DNA from: an uncultured Mediterraneibacter sp.
GTDB lineage: Bacteria > Bacillota > Clostridia > Lachnospirales > Lachnospiraceae
Assembly (NCBI GenBank): GCA_944381495.1
Contig: CALWLJ010000001.1
Span: 62,001 to 126,000, forward strand
Direction: 5' to 3'
Length of the DNA stretch: 64,000 nucleotides
Under the pieces are notes generated by a model. The model was not told the DNA's origin, made no database searches, and was given only the letters and a program-made list of their open reading frames with translations. This document shows positions 41,411-50,070 of this stretch, in pieces (within the stretch, counting starts at the first letter, position 1; each line of letters opens with the position of its first letter). The position numbers and the translations under genes were made by a program.

Positions 41411-43171
41411 ATGAGCGATATCAGGCGGATCATCCGCAGGATCAAAGAGGGAAGGCTGAAGCAGCTGATCGCGGAGCTGCTCTGGATGTACGCCTATGTG
41501 CGGAAATACTGGCTGTTGATCGGCGTATATGTTCTGCTTGGAGCGTCGGGATCGGTTCTTGCATTGGGGACGTCCATGGTGAGTCGGGATCTTGTGGACG
41601 CAGTGACAGGAGTGAATTCTCTGGAGATCGTAGGCGTTGCCGCCACTTATGTCGGCGTGGGTGTTGCGCAAATATTCATTAATGCGGTGAAGTCCAGGCT
41701 GTCTTTGAAGGTCCGCCTTAAGGTGACCAATGAGATCCGGGCGGATATATATGAGCAGGTATTGCGGACCAACTGGGAGTCTCTGGCGAAGTATCGTTCC
41801 GGTGACTTGCTTTACCGGGTGAACGGTGACGCGGGAATGGTAGCGAATACGATCCTTACCTTTCTGCCTAACGTGGTGACTACACTGATCAGCTTCGGCG
41901 GCGCTTTTATTGTTGTTATGCAGAATGACCCGTGGATGGCTCTGATCGCCCTGATGGGTGCGCCTATTTCTTTCCTGACTTCCCGGTACTCGGCGAAGCG
42001 GATGCGGGACTTCCAGCGGGACAATCAGAATGTAGCCAGCGACCGGACTGTATTCGATCAGGAGACCTTCCAGAATCTGCAGTTTATCAAGGCTTTCGGG
42101 ATGCTGGACCGGGTGACGGAGAAGTTCCACCGGATCCAGCAGGAGACGGTGGATATTGCGCTGAAGCAGAATAAGTTCCAGCAGACCATGACCATCGCTA
42201 CCTCTCTTGTAGGACAGGCGGTGGGCTATGCCTGTTATGGATTTGCCGCTTTCCGCCTCTGGCAGGGGCAGATCAGCTATGGAACCATGACCATGTTTGT
42301 ATCCATGGCAGGATCGCTCCGGGGATCATTCAGCAGTATCCTGAACCTGATGCCCCAGGTTATCCGTGCCGGCATCAGTGCGGAGCGGATCATGGAGATC
42401 ACCGGGCTCCCGAGAGATTCCATGGAGAATCAGGAGGAGGCGGAGGAGATCAAGCGCCGTGGGAAAGAGGAAGGTGTCTATGTACATATGGACTCGGTAG
42501 ACTTCGCCTACGAGGAAGAGAAGTGGATCTACAGGGATGCAGACTTCCGGGCGGAGCCGAGGGAGATCGTTGCTCTCATCGGTCCTTCCGGACAGGGGAA
42601 GACGACCACGCTGAATCTGATACTGGGGCTATATCATCCCCAGAAAGGGGAGATCACCATAGGGAACCCCAGCGGGATGGAGCTTCCGGCCTCTTCGGCT
42701 ACCCGATGTATGTTCAGTTATATTCCCCAGGGGAATACTATGTTTTCCGGTACGATTGCCGACAATATGCGCATGGTGAAGCCGGATGCCACAGATGAGG
42801 AGATCCGGTCAGCCCTTGAGGCTGCATGTGCCTGGGAGTTCGTGGAGAAGCTGGATCACGGTATTGACACGGAGGTACGGGAGAGAGGTACCCGTTTTTC
42901 CGAAGGACAGAAGCAGAGACTGTCCATTGCCCGGGCCCTGCTGGCGGATGCTCCGGTGATGATCCTGGATGAGGCCACCAGTGCGCTGGATGTAGCGACC
43001 GAGAGACGGGTCCTTCGGAGGATCATTAAGAAAGAGCCCCACCGTACAGTGATCGTGGCGGCTCACCGTCCCAGTGTCTTCTCCATGTGCAGCCGGGTGT
43101 ACAAGATCGGGGAAGGACGTGTGTCTGAGGTAGACGAGGAAGGGATCCGTCAGTTCCTGGACGAGTTCTGA
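41411..43171 (+). CDS. ABC exporter (fused membrane and ATPase domains)
   Basis: A 586-residue half-transporter of the peptide or lipid exporter type. Six membrane helices fill residues 30-320. The ATPase domain has Walker A GPSGQGKTT (about 394-402), a signature variant FSEGQKQRLSIARAL (about 497-511), Walker B VMILDEATSALD (about 517-528) and the H-loop VAAHRPSV. No C39 peptidase domain is present, so any leader removal must occur elsewhere. AAAGGAG precedes ATG 41411. It likely exports the matured product of the preceding genes. Confidence 0.9.
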   Translation: MSDIRRIIRRIKEGRLKQLIAELLWMYAYVRKYWLLIGVYVLLGASGSVLALGTSMVSRDLVDAVTGVNSLEIVGVAATYVGVGVAQIFINAVKSRLSLKVRLKVTNEIRADIYEQVLRTNWESLAKYRSGDLLYRVNGDAGMVANTILTFLPNVVTTLISFGGAFIVVMQNDPWMALIALMGAPISFLTSRYSAKRMRDFQRDNQNVASDRTVFDQETFQNLQFIKAFGMLDRVTEKFHRIQQETVDIALKQNKFQQTMTIATSLVGQAVGYACYGFAAFRLWQGQISYGTMTMFVSMAGSLRGSFSSILNLMPQVIRAGISAERIMEITGLPRDSMENQEEAEEIKRRGKEEGVYVHMDSVDFAYEEEKWIYRDADFRAEPREIVALIGPSGQGKTTTLNLILGLYHPQKGEITIGNPSGMELPASSATRCMFSYIPQGNTMFSGTIADNMRMVKPDATDEEIRSALEAACAWEFVEKLDHGIDTEVRERGTRFSEGQKQRLSIARALLADAPVMILDEATSALDVATERRVLRRIIKKEPHRTVIVAAHRPSVFSMCSRVYKIGEGRVSEVDEEGIRQFLDEF

Positions 43172-43286
43172 TCCTGTGAAATATTGTACCAGGCAGCTGG
43201 CAGGAGAAAACGGAAAGGAACAGAGTTACCCGGAGGAAGCGGGAAAGAGGAGAATATCAACAGGAGAACACGACAGAGGAAAGAAT

Positions 43287-44117
43287 ATGGGTATGAGAAT
43301 TGTCAGGACCGTAGTGGTCGTTATTACAATTTTATCTTTTGCATTATTCGGGATAACCGAAGTGATCCGGCTGGTGAACCGGGATACCAGCCTGCCGGAG
43401 ATCACAAGCGACAGGGAGGTTCTTGAGATTTCCTGTGATTATACGGAGGAGCAGCTCCTGGAAGGGCTGACGGCAAGCGATGAGGATGATGGAGATCTGA
43501 CGTCCCAGATCATTGCGGGCTCATTTTCCAGATTTATTGACAAGGGTGTCTCCAATATCACGTACGTGGTGTTTGATTCGTCTGACCAGCCGGCCACCCT
43601 TACACGAGAGGTGCGTTTTACCGACTACCATTCTCCCAGATTTACACTGACCGAGCCGCTGGTATTTGCAGAGGAGGAAGGCAGCTATACCGAGGCTATG
43701 AACCGGATCGGCGCACAGGATATGCTGGATGGTGACCTGAAGGACTGGATCACTCAGACGGAAACGGATCTGAACTACCAGAGAGCCGGCAGCTATACCA
43801 TGACGGTAGAGGTCAGCAACAGCTTCGGTGATACTTCTACGGTGGGACTCCCGGTCCATGTAGTCAGTGCGGAGAGAAGAACGATGGATATTGAACTCAG
43901 TACTTCGATCGTGTATATCAGCACCGGCGGCAGCATTGATCCGGATTCCTACGTGCAGCGTGTGACAGATGCGCAGGGAAATGAAGCAGATGCGGGGAGG
44001 GTGAATGTCTCTTCCAATGTGGATACGCAGACGCCGGGCGTCTATGAGATACATTATGAAGTTTCCGATGGCGGCAGTACAGGGGAGACCTGGCTGACGG
44101 TCATTGTAGAAGGATAG
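43287..44117 (+). CDS. Membrane-anchored protein with Ig-like (DUF5011-type) repeats
   Basis: A 276-residue protein with one N-terminal membrane helix (residues 4-27) and an extracellular remainder of three Ig-like repeats. Each repeat has the pattern DxxDGDLT near its start (SDEDDGDLTSQI, AQDMLDGDLKDWI) and a closing strand such as YVVFDSSDQPATLTREVRF. ATG 43287 is chosen for its GAGGAAAG site; the frame from GTG 43176 adds 37 polar residues with no homology. It starts the operon with two BY-kinases and the phosphatase, so it may act at the EPS export site. Confidence 0.75.
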   Translation: MGMRIVRTVVVVITILSFALFGITEVIRLVNRDTSLPEITSDREVLEISCDYTEEQLLEGLTASDEDDGDLTSQIIAGSFSRFIDKGVSNITYVVFDSSDQPATLTREVRFTDYHSPRFTLTEPLVFAEEEGSYTEAMNRIGAQDMLDGDLKDWITQTETDLNYQRAGSYTMTVEVSNSFGDTSTVGLPVHVVSAERRTMDIELSTSIVYISTGGSIDPDSYVQRVTDAQGNEADAGRVNVSSNVDTQTPGVYEIHYEVSDGGSTGETWLTVIVEG

Positions 44118-44127
44118 GAGGGACAGG

Positions 44128-45534
44128 ATGAACCGGGAATTATTCCGACTGGATGAGATCAGCTGGAGGGGTCTGTGCATGGATCTGCTCCGCAATGCCT
44201 GGATGATCCTGATGGCGGCGGCAGCCGTATGGTTCGCTGCCACAGGACTCTACAATATTACATATGAACCGGCTTACACGGCGTCTGCTACTCTGGTGGT
44301 GACTGTACGCGGGGAGTCCAGTGCTTACTCTTCGCTTTCGGTGGCGTCGTCTATGGCTGATGTGTTCGGACAGGTGTTCCAGAGCGAAGCACTCAGGAAC
44401 AGGATCATTGAGGATGTGGGAGAGGAGATCCAGGGGACGATCACCTGTGCGCCCATCGAGGAGACGAATCTGCTGGTGCTCAGTACTACCTGTCCGGATC
44501 CGAGGCAGGCATACCTGTTTATCAATTCTGCCCTGCAGCACTATGAGGAGGTGGCCGGAGATGTATTTGCCAATGCGTCTCTTCAGATCGTACAGGAGCC
44601 GGAGGTGCCTTCCGAACCGTCCAATTCTTCCTGGCTGCTGACCAGAAGGACCCTTCTGGCCCTGGGCGGAGCATTTGCGATGGCCTGCCTGATCTGTCTG
44701 TTCTATGTACTGCGGTTTACAGTGAAGAATGCGGTCTGTGCTTCTCGTCAGCTGGACGGGAGGATCCGCGGGACGATTCCGTTTGAGCGGAAGAGCGGGG
44801 CACTTCTGCAGGAAGGATCTATATGGAAGCAGGAGAAATCAAAGCAGGCGCTGCTCCTTACTTCTCCGCTTGTCAGCATGGACTTCGCTGAGGCACAACG
44901 CCGTGCAGAGGCAAGGACGGAGGCGCATATGCGCCGGAAGGGCCAGCAGGTCCTGCTCGTTACCAGTGTGACGGAGAATGAAGGGAAATCAACCATAGCA
45001 GCGAATATCGCTCTCGCTATGGCAGAAAAGCATAAGAAGGTACTGGTGGTGGACGGAGACCTGCGTCAGCCGTCCCAGTATAAAATATTTGAGCGCAGGG
45101 AGCGCCGCGGCAGTTCTCTGGAAAATGTGCTGAAGGACGGCACGGACTGGCATGATGTGGTCATGTACAACGAGAAGGACAGTATCAGCCAGATCTTCCA
45201 GTTCCGGGCCGCGTCTGATCCTTCCCGTCTCATGAACCGGCTTGCTGAAACCGGTCTGGTGGAAGAGTGGAAGCAGGAGTTTGACTATATTGTGATAGAC
45301 TGTTCTCCGACTGCGGTGTCTACAGACGCGGAGATCTGGATAGCATTGGCCGATACGGTGCTTCTCGTTGTGCGGGAGGACTGGGCTGATGTACGTGTGA
45401 TCAACGATACGGTGGATATGATATGGCAGAGCGGAAAGGACTTTGCAGGATTCGTACTCAATGCATTCCACCGGGAGTGGGCTGCCGGAAGCTCAGAATA
45501 CGGATACGGCGGTTACGGACAGGAGAAAGGATAG
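44128..45534 (+). CDS. Wzz/BY-kinase fusion protein, copy 1
   Basis: A 468-residue fusion of a chain-length (Wzz-type) domain with two membrane helices (about residues 23-42 and 171-193) and a cytoplasmic bacterial tyrosine kinase domain. Walker A is SVTENEGKSTIAANIA (about 281-296), Walker A' is VLVVDGDLRQPSQY and Walker B is YIVIDCSPT. The C-terminal tyrosine tail is short (SSEYGYGGYGQEKG). It regulates polysaccharide polymerisation and export through autophosphorylation. Ribosome binding site GGAGGGA is ideal. Confidence 0.9.
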   Translation: MNRELFRLDEISWRGLCMDLLRNAWMILMAAAAVWFAATGLYNITYEPAYTASATLVVTVRGESSAYSSLSVASSMADVFGQVFQSEALRNRIIEDVGEEIQGTITCAPIEETNLLVLSTTCPDPRQAYLFINSALQHYEEVAGDVFANASLQIVQEPEVPSEPSNSSWLLTRRTLLALGGAFAMACLICLFYVLRFTVKNAVCASRQLDGRIRGTIPFERKSGALLQEGSIWKQEKSKQALLLTSPLVSMDFAEAQRRAEARTEAHMRRKGQQVLLVTSVTENEGKSTIAANIALAMAEKHKKVLVVDGDLRQPSQYKIFERRERRGSSLENVLKDGTDWHDVVMYNEKDSISQIFQFRAASDPSRLMNRLAETGLVEEWKQEFDYIVIDCSPTAVSTDAEIWIALADTVLLVVREDWADVRVINDTVDMIWQSGKDFAGFVLNAFHREWAAGSSEYGYGGYGQEKG

Positions 45535-45538
45535 GGAT

Positions 45539-47029
45539 ATGGAAGAACAGAGAAATGATATTGTGTCAAATGCCAGAGAGGACGAGATGGAGATCGATCT
45601 TGTACTGCTTATTGGCGCCATGTGGAAAGGTTTTCTCCGGTTCTGGTGGCTGGTTCTTGCGCTGATCGTGATCGGAGCAGCCGGATTTTCCATATTTCAG
45701 GCTGTGGGATATGAACCCATGTACCGCAGCAGCGCTACTTTCACCGTTTCAACCGGGGACGGTTCAAGCGGAAGCTACAGTTTTTACTACAACAGCAGCA
45801 CGGCTGATCAGATGTCGAGGACCTTTCCCTACATCCTGAACAGCAGCTTCTTCCGGAGCACTCTGCTGGAGCAGCTGGGGACGGATACACTGAATGGAAC
45901 GATCTCGGCGGAGACGATAACAGACTCTAACGTGGTCACCATGACAGTGGAGAGTTCAAGTGCGGAGGATGCGGTGACGATCCTGAATGCCGCTCTTGAG
46001 ATATATCCGGATACGGCCCGTTTTGTGTTGGGAGATATCAGCTTTAACTATCTGAACGAGCCGGAGACGCCGGGAGCACCATACAATCAGATGAGTATGC
46101 CACGTTCTGTTGCACTGGGCGGCGGCGCCGGTGCATTCGTGGCACTCTGTTTCCTTGGAATTACGGCTCTCTTCCGAAAGACAGCCAGGAATCCGGAAGA
46201 AATGAAGAAAGTCACCAGCCTCCGCTGTCTGGCTTCCATACCTCATGTCAGGTTCAAGGCGAGGAAGAAGCAGAAGAATACCAGTATCCTTGTCTGGGAC
46301 AATAAGGTCCCATACAGCTACAGGGAGAGTCTCCGCGCGCTGCAGATCCGTCTGGAGAAGGAGCTGAAGAAGAGAAGCGGAAAGATACTCCTTGTTACAA
46401 GTACGTCTGCAGGAGAGGGCAAGTCCTCTCTGGCAGTGAATCTGGCGGAAATGTTTGCGGAGAGAGGACAGGAAGTCCTCCTGATCGACGGAGACCTGCG
46501 CAAGCAGGCAGACGCAAGAATGCTCCGGCTTCGGAATGGATTCTCCCTGGCGGATGCGGCGAAAGGCGATAAGGACCCGGAGGAACTGCTCCGGAAAGTG
46601 CACAAGACTTCTCTCTGGTTCCTGGGAGGGACGAGAGCGATCCGGCAGCCGGCGCCTGCTCTTACCAGCCGGAAAACCGTAGACTTTATCCGGAAGGTAC
46701 GGGAGAAGATGGACTATATTATCATTGACACACCTCCATGCGAGATGTTCCAGGATACGGGAATCCTGGCAGACCAGGCGGATGGGATCTTATATGTTGT
46801 AAAGCATGATTTCGCATCCCAGCAGAAGATATGGGAGGGTATCTCTTCCCTGAGAGGCAGAAAAGCAGCATTCCTCGGGTATGTGTTTAATGATTATCCG
46901 GAGTCAGTGAGCGAATACGGGTATGGAAGGTATGGCGGCTACGGAAATTACGGATACCGGAAGAACCGTTACAGGTACGGTTACGGACAGGAAGCTCCGG
47001 CCGGGGAGGAGAACAAGGGCCATGATTGA
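45539..47029 (+). CDS. Wzz/BY-kinase fusion protein, copy 2
   Basis: A 496-residue paralogue of the preceding kinase. Two membrane helices frame the Wzz-like part; Walker A is TSTSAGEGKSSLAVN, Walker A' is VLLIDGDLRKQAD and Walker B is YIIIDTPP. The C-terminal tail carries about ten tyrosines (YGYGRYGGYGNYGYRKNRY), far more than copy 1. ATG 45539 is chosen since GGATAGGG precedes it and it lies five bases after the upstream stop; a longer in-frame extension overlaps copy 1. Kinase pair and phosphatase form one unit. Confidence 0.9.
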   Translation: MEEQRNDIVSNAREDEMEIDLVLLIGAMWKGFLRFWWLVLALIVIGAAGFSIFQAVGYEPMYRSSATFTVSTGDGSSGSYSFYYNSSTADQMSRTFPYILNSSFFRSTLLEQLGTDTLNGTISAETITDSNVVTMTVESSSAEDAVTILNAALEIYPDTARFVLGDISFNYLNEPETPGAPYNQMSMPRSVALGGGAGAFVALCFLGITALFRKTARNPEEMKKVTSLRCLASIPHVRFKARKKQKNTSILVWDNKVPYSYRESLRALQIRLEKELKKRSGKILLVTSTSAGEGKSSLAVNLAEMFAERGQEVLLIDGDLRKQADARMLRLRNGFSLADAAKGDKDPEELLRKVHKTSLWFLGGTRAIRQPAPALTSRKTVDFIRKVREKMDYIIIDTPPCEMFQDTGILADQADGILYVVKHDFASQQKIWEGISSLRGRKAAFLGYVFNDYPESVSEYGYGRYGGYGNYGYRKNRYRYGYGQEAPAGEENKGHD

Positions 47030-47747
47030 TCTTCACTGTCATATCATCCCCGGGATTGATGACGGGGCCGGAACAATCGAAGACTCACTGGAGATGGCAA
47101 GGATCGCCGTGGAGAATGGCACGAGGATCGTTGCCGCCACCTCTCACGGGGACTTTGCCCGGGTGGAGCCGGGAGAATATGTCCGGTACTATGTGAAGAA
47201 GCTTGTCAGTCTCAGGAAGGTGCTGGAAAAGGAAGGTATTCCGCTGAAAGTTGCAGGCGGCATGGAGCTCCTCGTAAATGAGGAGCTCCTGCGTTATGCG
47301 CAGGATCACCCGCTTCCCGCTATTAACGGAGGGAGATATATCCTGGTAGAGTTCCGATTTGACGTATCTGCTGATCTGGCTGAGAAGAGTCTGGACAGGC
47401 TGAGAGGGCTTGGGTGGAAGCTGGTGCTGGCGCATCCGGAGCGATACGACTTCATCCGGCGGGATCCGTCGAGAGCCCGTGAACTGTACCGGGCCGGTAC
47501 GGTACTGCAGATCAACAAGGGAAGTCTCTCCGGCGCCTTCGGAAGACTTGCTTCGCGGGCAGCTGATCAGATGCTCTGGGAAGGGATCGCCGGGGTGGTC
47601 GCTTCTGACGCTCATGATCCGGTTCTGCGTACCATTGATCTGGAGGATACAGCAGCGATACTGGATCTGTATTACGGCAGCGATGCATCGAGGATCCTGC
47701 TAAAGCGCAATCCATATCGGATCCTGAAATCCACTCCTCCAGGATGA
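47022..47747 (+). CDS. CpsB/YwqE-type PHP tyrosine phosphatase
   Basis: A 241-residue metal-dependent phosphatase. The PHP motifs are MIDLHCHIIPGIDDGA at the N-terminus, AATSHGDF, LAHPERYDFI near residue 128-137, and VASDAHDP near residue 193-200. It removes phosphate from the tyrosine tails of the BY-kinases. ATG 47022 overlaps the kinase stop by eight bases and has GGGGAGGAG upstream. In place of the usual ATSHH motif the sequence reads ATSHGD. Confidence 0.9.
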   Translation: MIDLHCHIIPGIDDGAGTIEDSLEMARIAVENGTRIVAATSHGDFARVEPGEYVRYYVKKLVSLRKVLEKEGIPLKVAGGMELLVNEELLRYAQDHPLPAINGGRYILVEFRFDVSADLAEKSLDRLRGLGWKLVLAHPERYDFIRRDPSRARELYRAGTVLQINKGSLSGAFGRLASRAADQMLWEGIAGVVASDAHDPVLRTIDLEDTAAILDLYYGSDASRILLKRNPYRILKSTPPG

Positions 47748-47899
47748 GCCCTGAACGGAGACAGGAGACGGTGTTTTCTGATATGCGCGAACCTTTGCCA
47801 TCTCGGATGACATATTGTTTTCTCATGAAAAGCGCGCAGACACTGAGAAAACTGACAGCCGCTGCATTTGTAGAAAAATTGTTCATTTTTTTAAATATA

Positions 47900-47929
47900 T
47901 TGACATTCTCACATATACAGTGATATTAT
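47900..47929 (+). promoter_or_regulatory. Promoter of glmS
   Basis: TTGACA at 47900-47905, 18-base spacer and TATTAT at 47924-47929. A leader of about 120 bases precedes the ATG. Confidence 0.7.
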
Positions 47930-47955
47930 AGTCCACGTAGTTGCTGTAAATTAGA

Positions 47956-48012
47956 GGTAATAAAATTTCAGGAGGATTCCGCAGAGGGAATGAGATTTTA
48001 TTACCTTTTTCT
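47956..48012 (+). terminator. Intrinsic terminator in the glmS leader (candidate attenuator)
   Basis: A perfect 11-bp stem, GGTAATAAAAT (47956-47966) with ATTTTATTACC (47995-48005), and then TTTTTCT. An inner stem ATTCC/GGAAT lies in the loop. It sits after the promoter and 45 bases before the glmS start codon. I see no glmS ribozyme core. Confidence 0.7.
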
Positions 48013-48056
48013 ATTGAGAAAGCATAGGATATACAATAAAGGAGGAGTATGACAGT

Positions 48057-49895
48057 ATGTGTGGTATTGTTGGATACGTAGGAGATTCCCAGGCGGCGCC
48101 GATCCTGCTGGAGGGCCTGGCCAAGCTGGAGTACCGGGGATATGATTCCGCCGGGATCGCGGTGCGCAATGAGGAGACAGGTAATATTTCGATTGTGAAG
48201 GCGAAGGGAAGGCTGAAGATCCTGTCCGAGAAGACGGACGGAGGAGCAGCTGTGCCGGGTACATGCGGTATCGGTCATACACGCTGGGCTACTCATGGAG
48301 AGCCTTCTGAGAACAACGCTCATCCCCACTGTACAGAGGATAAGTCTGTTGTACTTGTACACAATGGAATTATCGAGAATTATCAGGAACTGAAGGATAA
48401 GCTGTCCAGATCCGGATATACATTCTATTCTCAGACAGATACAGAGATCGCAGTGAAGCTTGTGGACTACTACTATAAGAAGACAGGTACCCCGCTGGAG
48501 GCACTGACCCGCTCCATGCTTCGTATCCGCGGTTCTTATGCATTTGGCGTGATGTTCCATGATTATCCGGGCAGACTCTTTGCAGCGCGCAAGGACAGTC
48601 CGCTGATCATAGGCAAGAACGAGACCGGCAGCCTGATCGCGTCAGATGTGCCGGCTATCCTGGATAAGACGAGAAATGTATTCTATATCGGCAACATGGA
48701 GATCGCAGAGCTGACCCGCGACGAGATCCATTTCTACAACATCGACCGGGAAGAGATCCAGAAGGATATGGTAGAGATCAAGTGGGACGCCGAAGCGGCA
48801 GAGAAGGGCGGCTATGAGCATTTCATGCTGAAGGAGATCCACGAGCAGCCCAAGGCGGTGCAGGATACGGTAGGCGCCTATGTGAAGTCCGGTAAGATCG
48901 GTCTGGAGGAGGTCGGACTTACGGACGAGGTTCTCAGCGGAGTGAAGCGTATATATATCGTGGCCTGCGGTTCCGCATATCATGTGGGGATGGTCGGAAA
49001 ATACGTGCTGGAAGATCTGGCCCGTGTACCGGTGGAAGTGGACCTGGCGTCAGAGTTCCGTTACCGCAATCCTATCCTTATGGAGGACTCCCTCGTGATC
49101 GTAGTTTCCCAGTCCGGTGAGACCGCAGACAGTCTGGCTGCGCTCCGTCTGGCGAAGGAAAAGGGAGTACCGGTGCTCGGCGTTGTCAATGTCGTCGGCT
49201 CCAGCATTGCCCGTGAGAGCGACTATGTTCTCTATACCTATGCAGGACCGGAGATCTCCGTTGCTACGACGAAGGCCTACAGCACTCAGCTGATCGCCAT
49301 GTATCTGCTGGCGATCCAGACTGCTTATGTGAAGGCTCTGATCAGCGAGGAACGTTACGGAGAGCTCATCGCAGAGCTTGGCAGACTGCCGGAGAAGATC
49401 CAGAAGACTCTGGATGACAAGGAGAGGATCCAGTGGTTCGCCAGCAAATATGCCAATGCAAAGGACATTTTCTTCATCGGCCGGGGCATCGACTATGCGA
49501 TCAGCATGGAAGGCAGCCTGAAGATGAAGGAGATCAGCTATATCCACTCCGAGGCTTACGCTGCCGGCGAGCTGAAGCACGGCACCATCAGCCTGGTGGA
49601 GGACGGTACTCTTGTGGTAGGAGTTGCCACACAGAAGGCTCTCTTCGAGAAGACAGTCAGCAATATGGTAGAGGTCAAGAGCCGCGGAGCTTACCTGATG
49701 GGCCTGACCCTCTATGGAAACTATAATATCGAGGATCATGCGGATTTCTCTGTGTATGTGCCGAAGACGGAGCAGTATTTCACAACCAGCCTGGCGATCG
49801 TGCCGCTGCAGCTCATGGGATACTATGTGAGCGTGGCAAAGGGACTGGATGTAGATAAGCCGAGAAACCTGGCAAAATCCGTTACAGTAGAGTAA
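48057..49895 (+). CDS. glmS: Glutamine-fructose-6-phosphate aminotransferase (isomerising)
   Basis: A 612-residue enzyme that makes glucosamine-6-phosphate from fructose-6-phosphate and glutamine, supplying peptidoglycan and glycan precursors. The glutaminase nucleophile is Cys2 (MCGIVGYVGD). Then come GHTRWATHGEP (about 75-85), the SIS-domain sugar-phosphate motifs (ACGSAYHVG, VVSQSGETADS, SVATTKAYSTQ), and the C-terminus DVDKPRNLAKSVTVE, the canonical ending. AAAGGAGGAG lies upstream. Length is normal. Confidence 0.97.
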   Translation: MCGIVGYVGDSQAAPILLEGLAKLEYRGYDSAGIAVRNEETGNISIVKAKGRLKILSEKTDGGAAVPGTCGIGHTRWATHGEPSENNAHPHCTEDKSVVLVHNGIIENYQELKDKLSRSGYTFYSQTDTEIAVKLVDYYYKKTGTPLEALTRSMLRIRGSYAFGVMFHDYPGRLFAARKDSPLIIGKNETGSLIASDVPAILDKTRNVFYIGNMEIAELTRDEIHFYNIDREEIQKDMVEIKWDAEAAEKGGYEHFMLKEIHEQPKAVQDTVGAYVKSGKIGLEEVGLTDEVLSGVKRIYIVACGSAYHVGMVGKYVLEDLARVPVEVDLASEFRYRNPILMEDSLVIVVSQSGETADSLAALRLAKEKGVPVLGVVNVVGSSIARESDYVLYTYAGPEISVATTKAYSTQLIAMYLLAIQTAYVKALISEERYGELIAELGRLPEKIQKTLDDKERIQWFASKYANAKDIFFIGRGIDYAISMEGSLKMKEISYIHSEAYAAGELKHGTISLVEDGTLVVGVATQKALFEKTVSNMVEVKSRGAYLMGLTLYGNYNIEDHADFSVYVPKTEQYFTTSLAIVPLQLMGYYVSVAKGLDVDKPRNLAKSVTVE

Positions 49896-49942
49896 TATAA
49901 AGAGCGAAATAGAGAGATATAGAGCGATATAGAATGGAAGAA

Positions 49943-49994
49943 AGCCCCGCCTTTACGAAGATTTAACATAATCGGAGATGAAGGCGGGGTTTTC
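49943..49994 (+). terminator. Terminator of glmS
   Basis: AGCCCCGCCTT at 49943-49953 pairs with AAGGCGGGG at 49981-49989 around a 27-base loop, followed by TTTTC. Confidence 0.8.
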
Positions 49995-50044
49995 TGTCTG
50001 TTATAATATTTTCAGCAATATATTTATAGAAAAGAAAGCGGATT

Positions 50045-50059
50045 TGTAGAAAATCTACA
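50045..50059. promoter_or_regulatory. Palindromic operator upstream of the RpiR-type gene
   Basis: TGTAGAAAATCTACA is a perfect 15-bp palindrome around a 3-base centre. It lies 11 bases before the regulator start codon, over the ribosome binding region. Its 13-bp core recurs at 51015-51027 before the phosphonate operon. RpiR-family regulators bind such palindromes, so autoregulation is likely. Confidence 0.7.
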
Positions 50060-50070
50060 GAGGAATGATC

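Noticed and set aside
47930-48056. Possible glmS ribozyme
   Set aside because: I cannot find its conserved core or pseudoknot strands; only a terminator-like stem is visible. A covariance search would be decisive.
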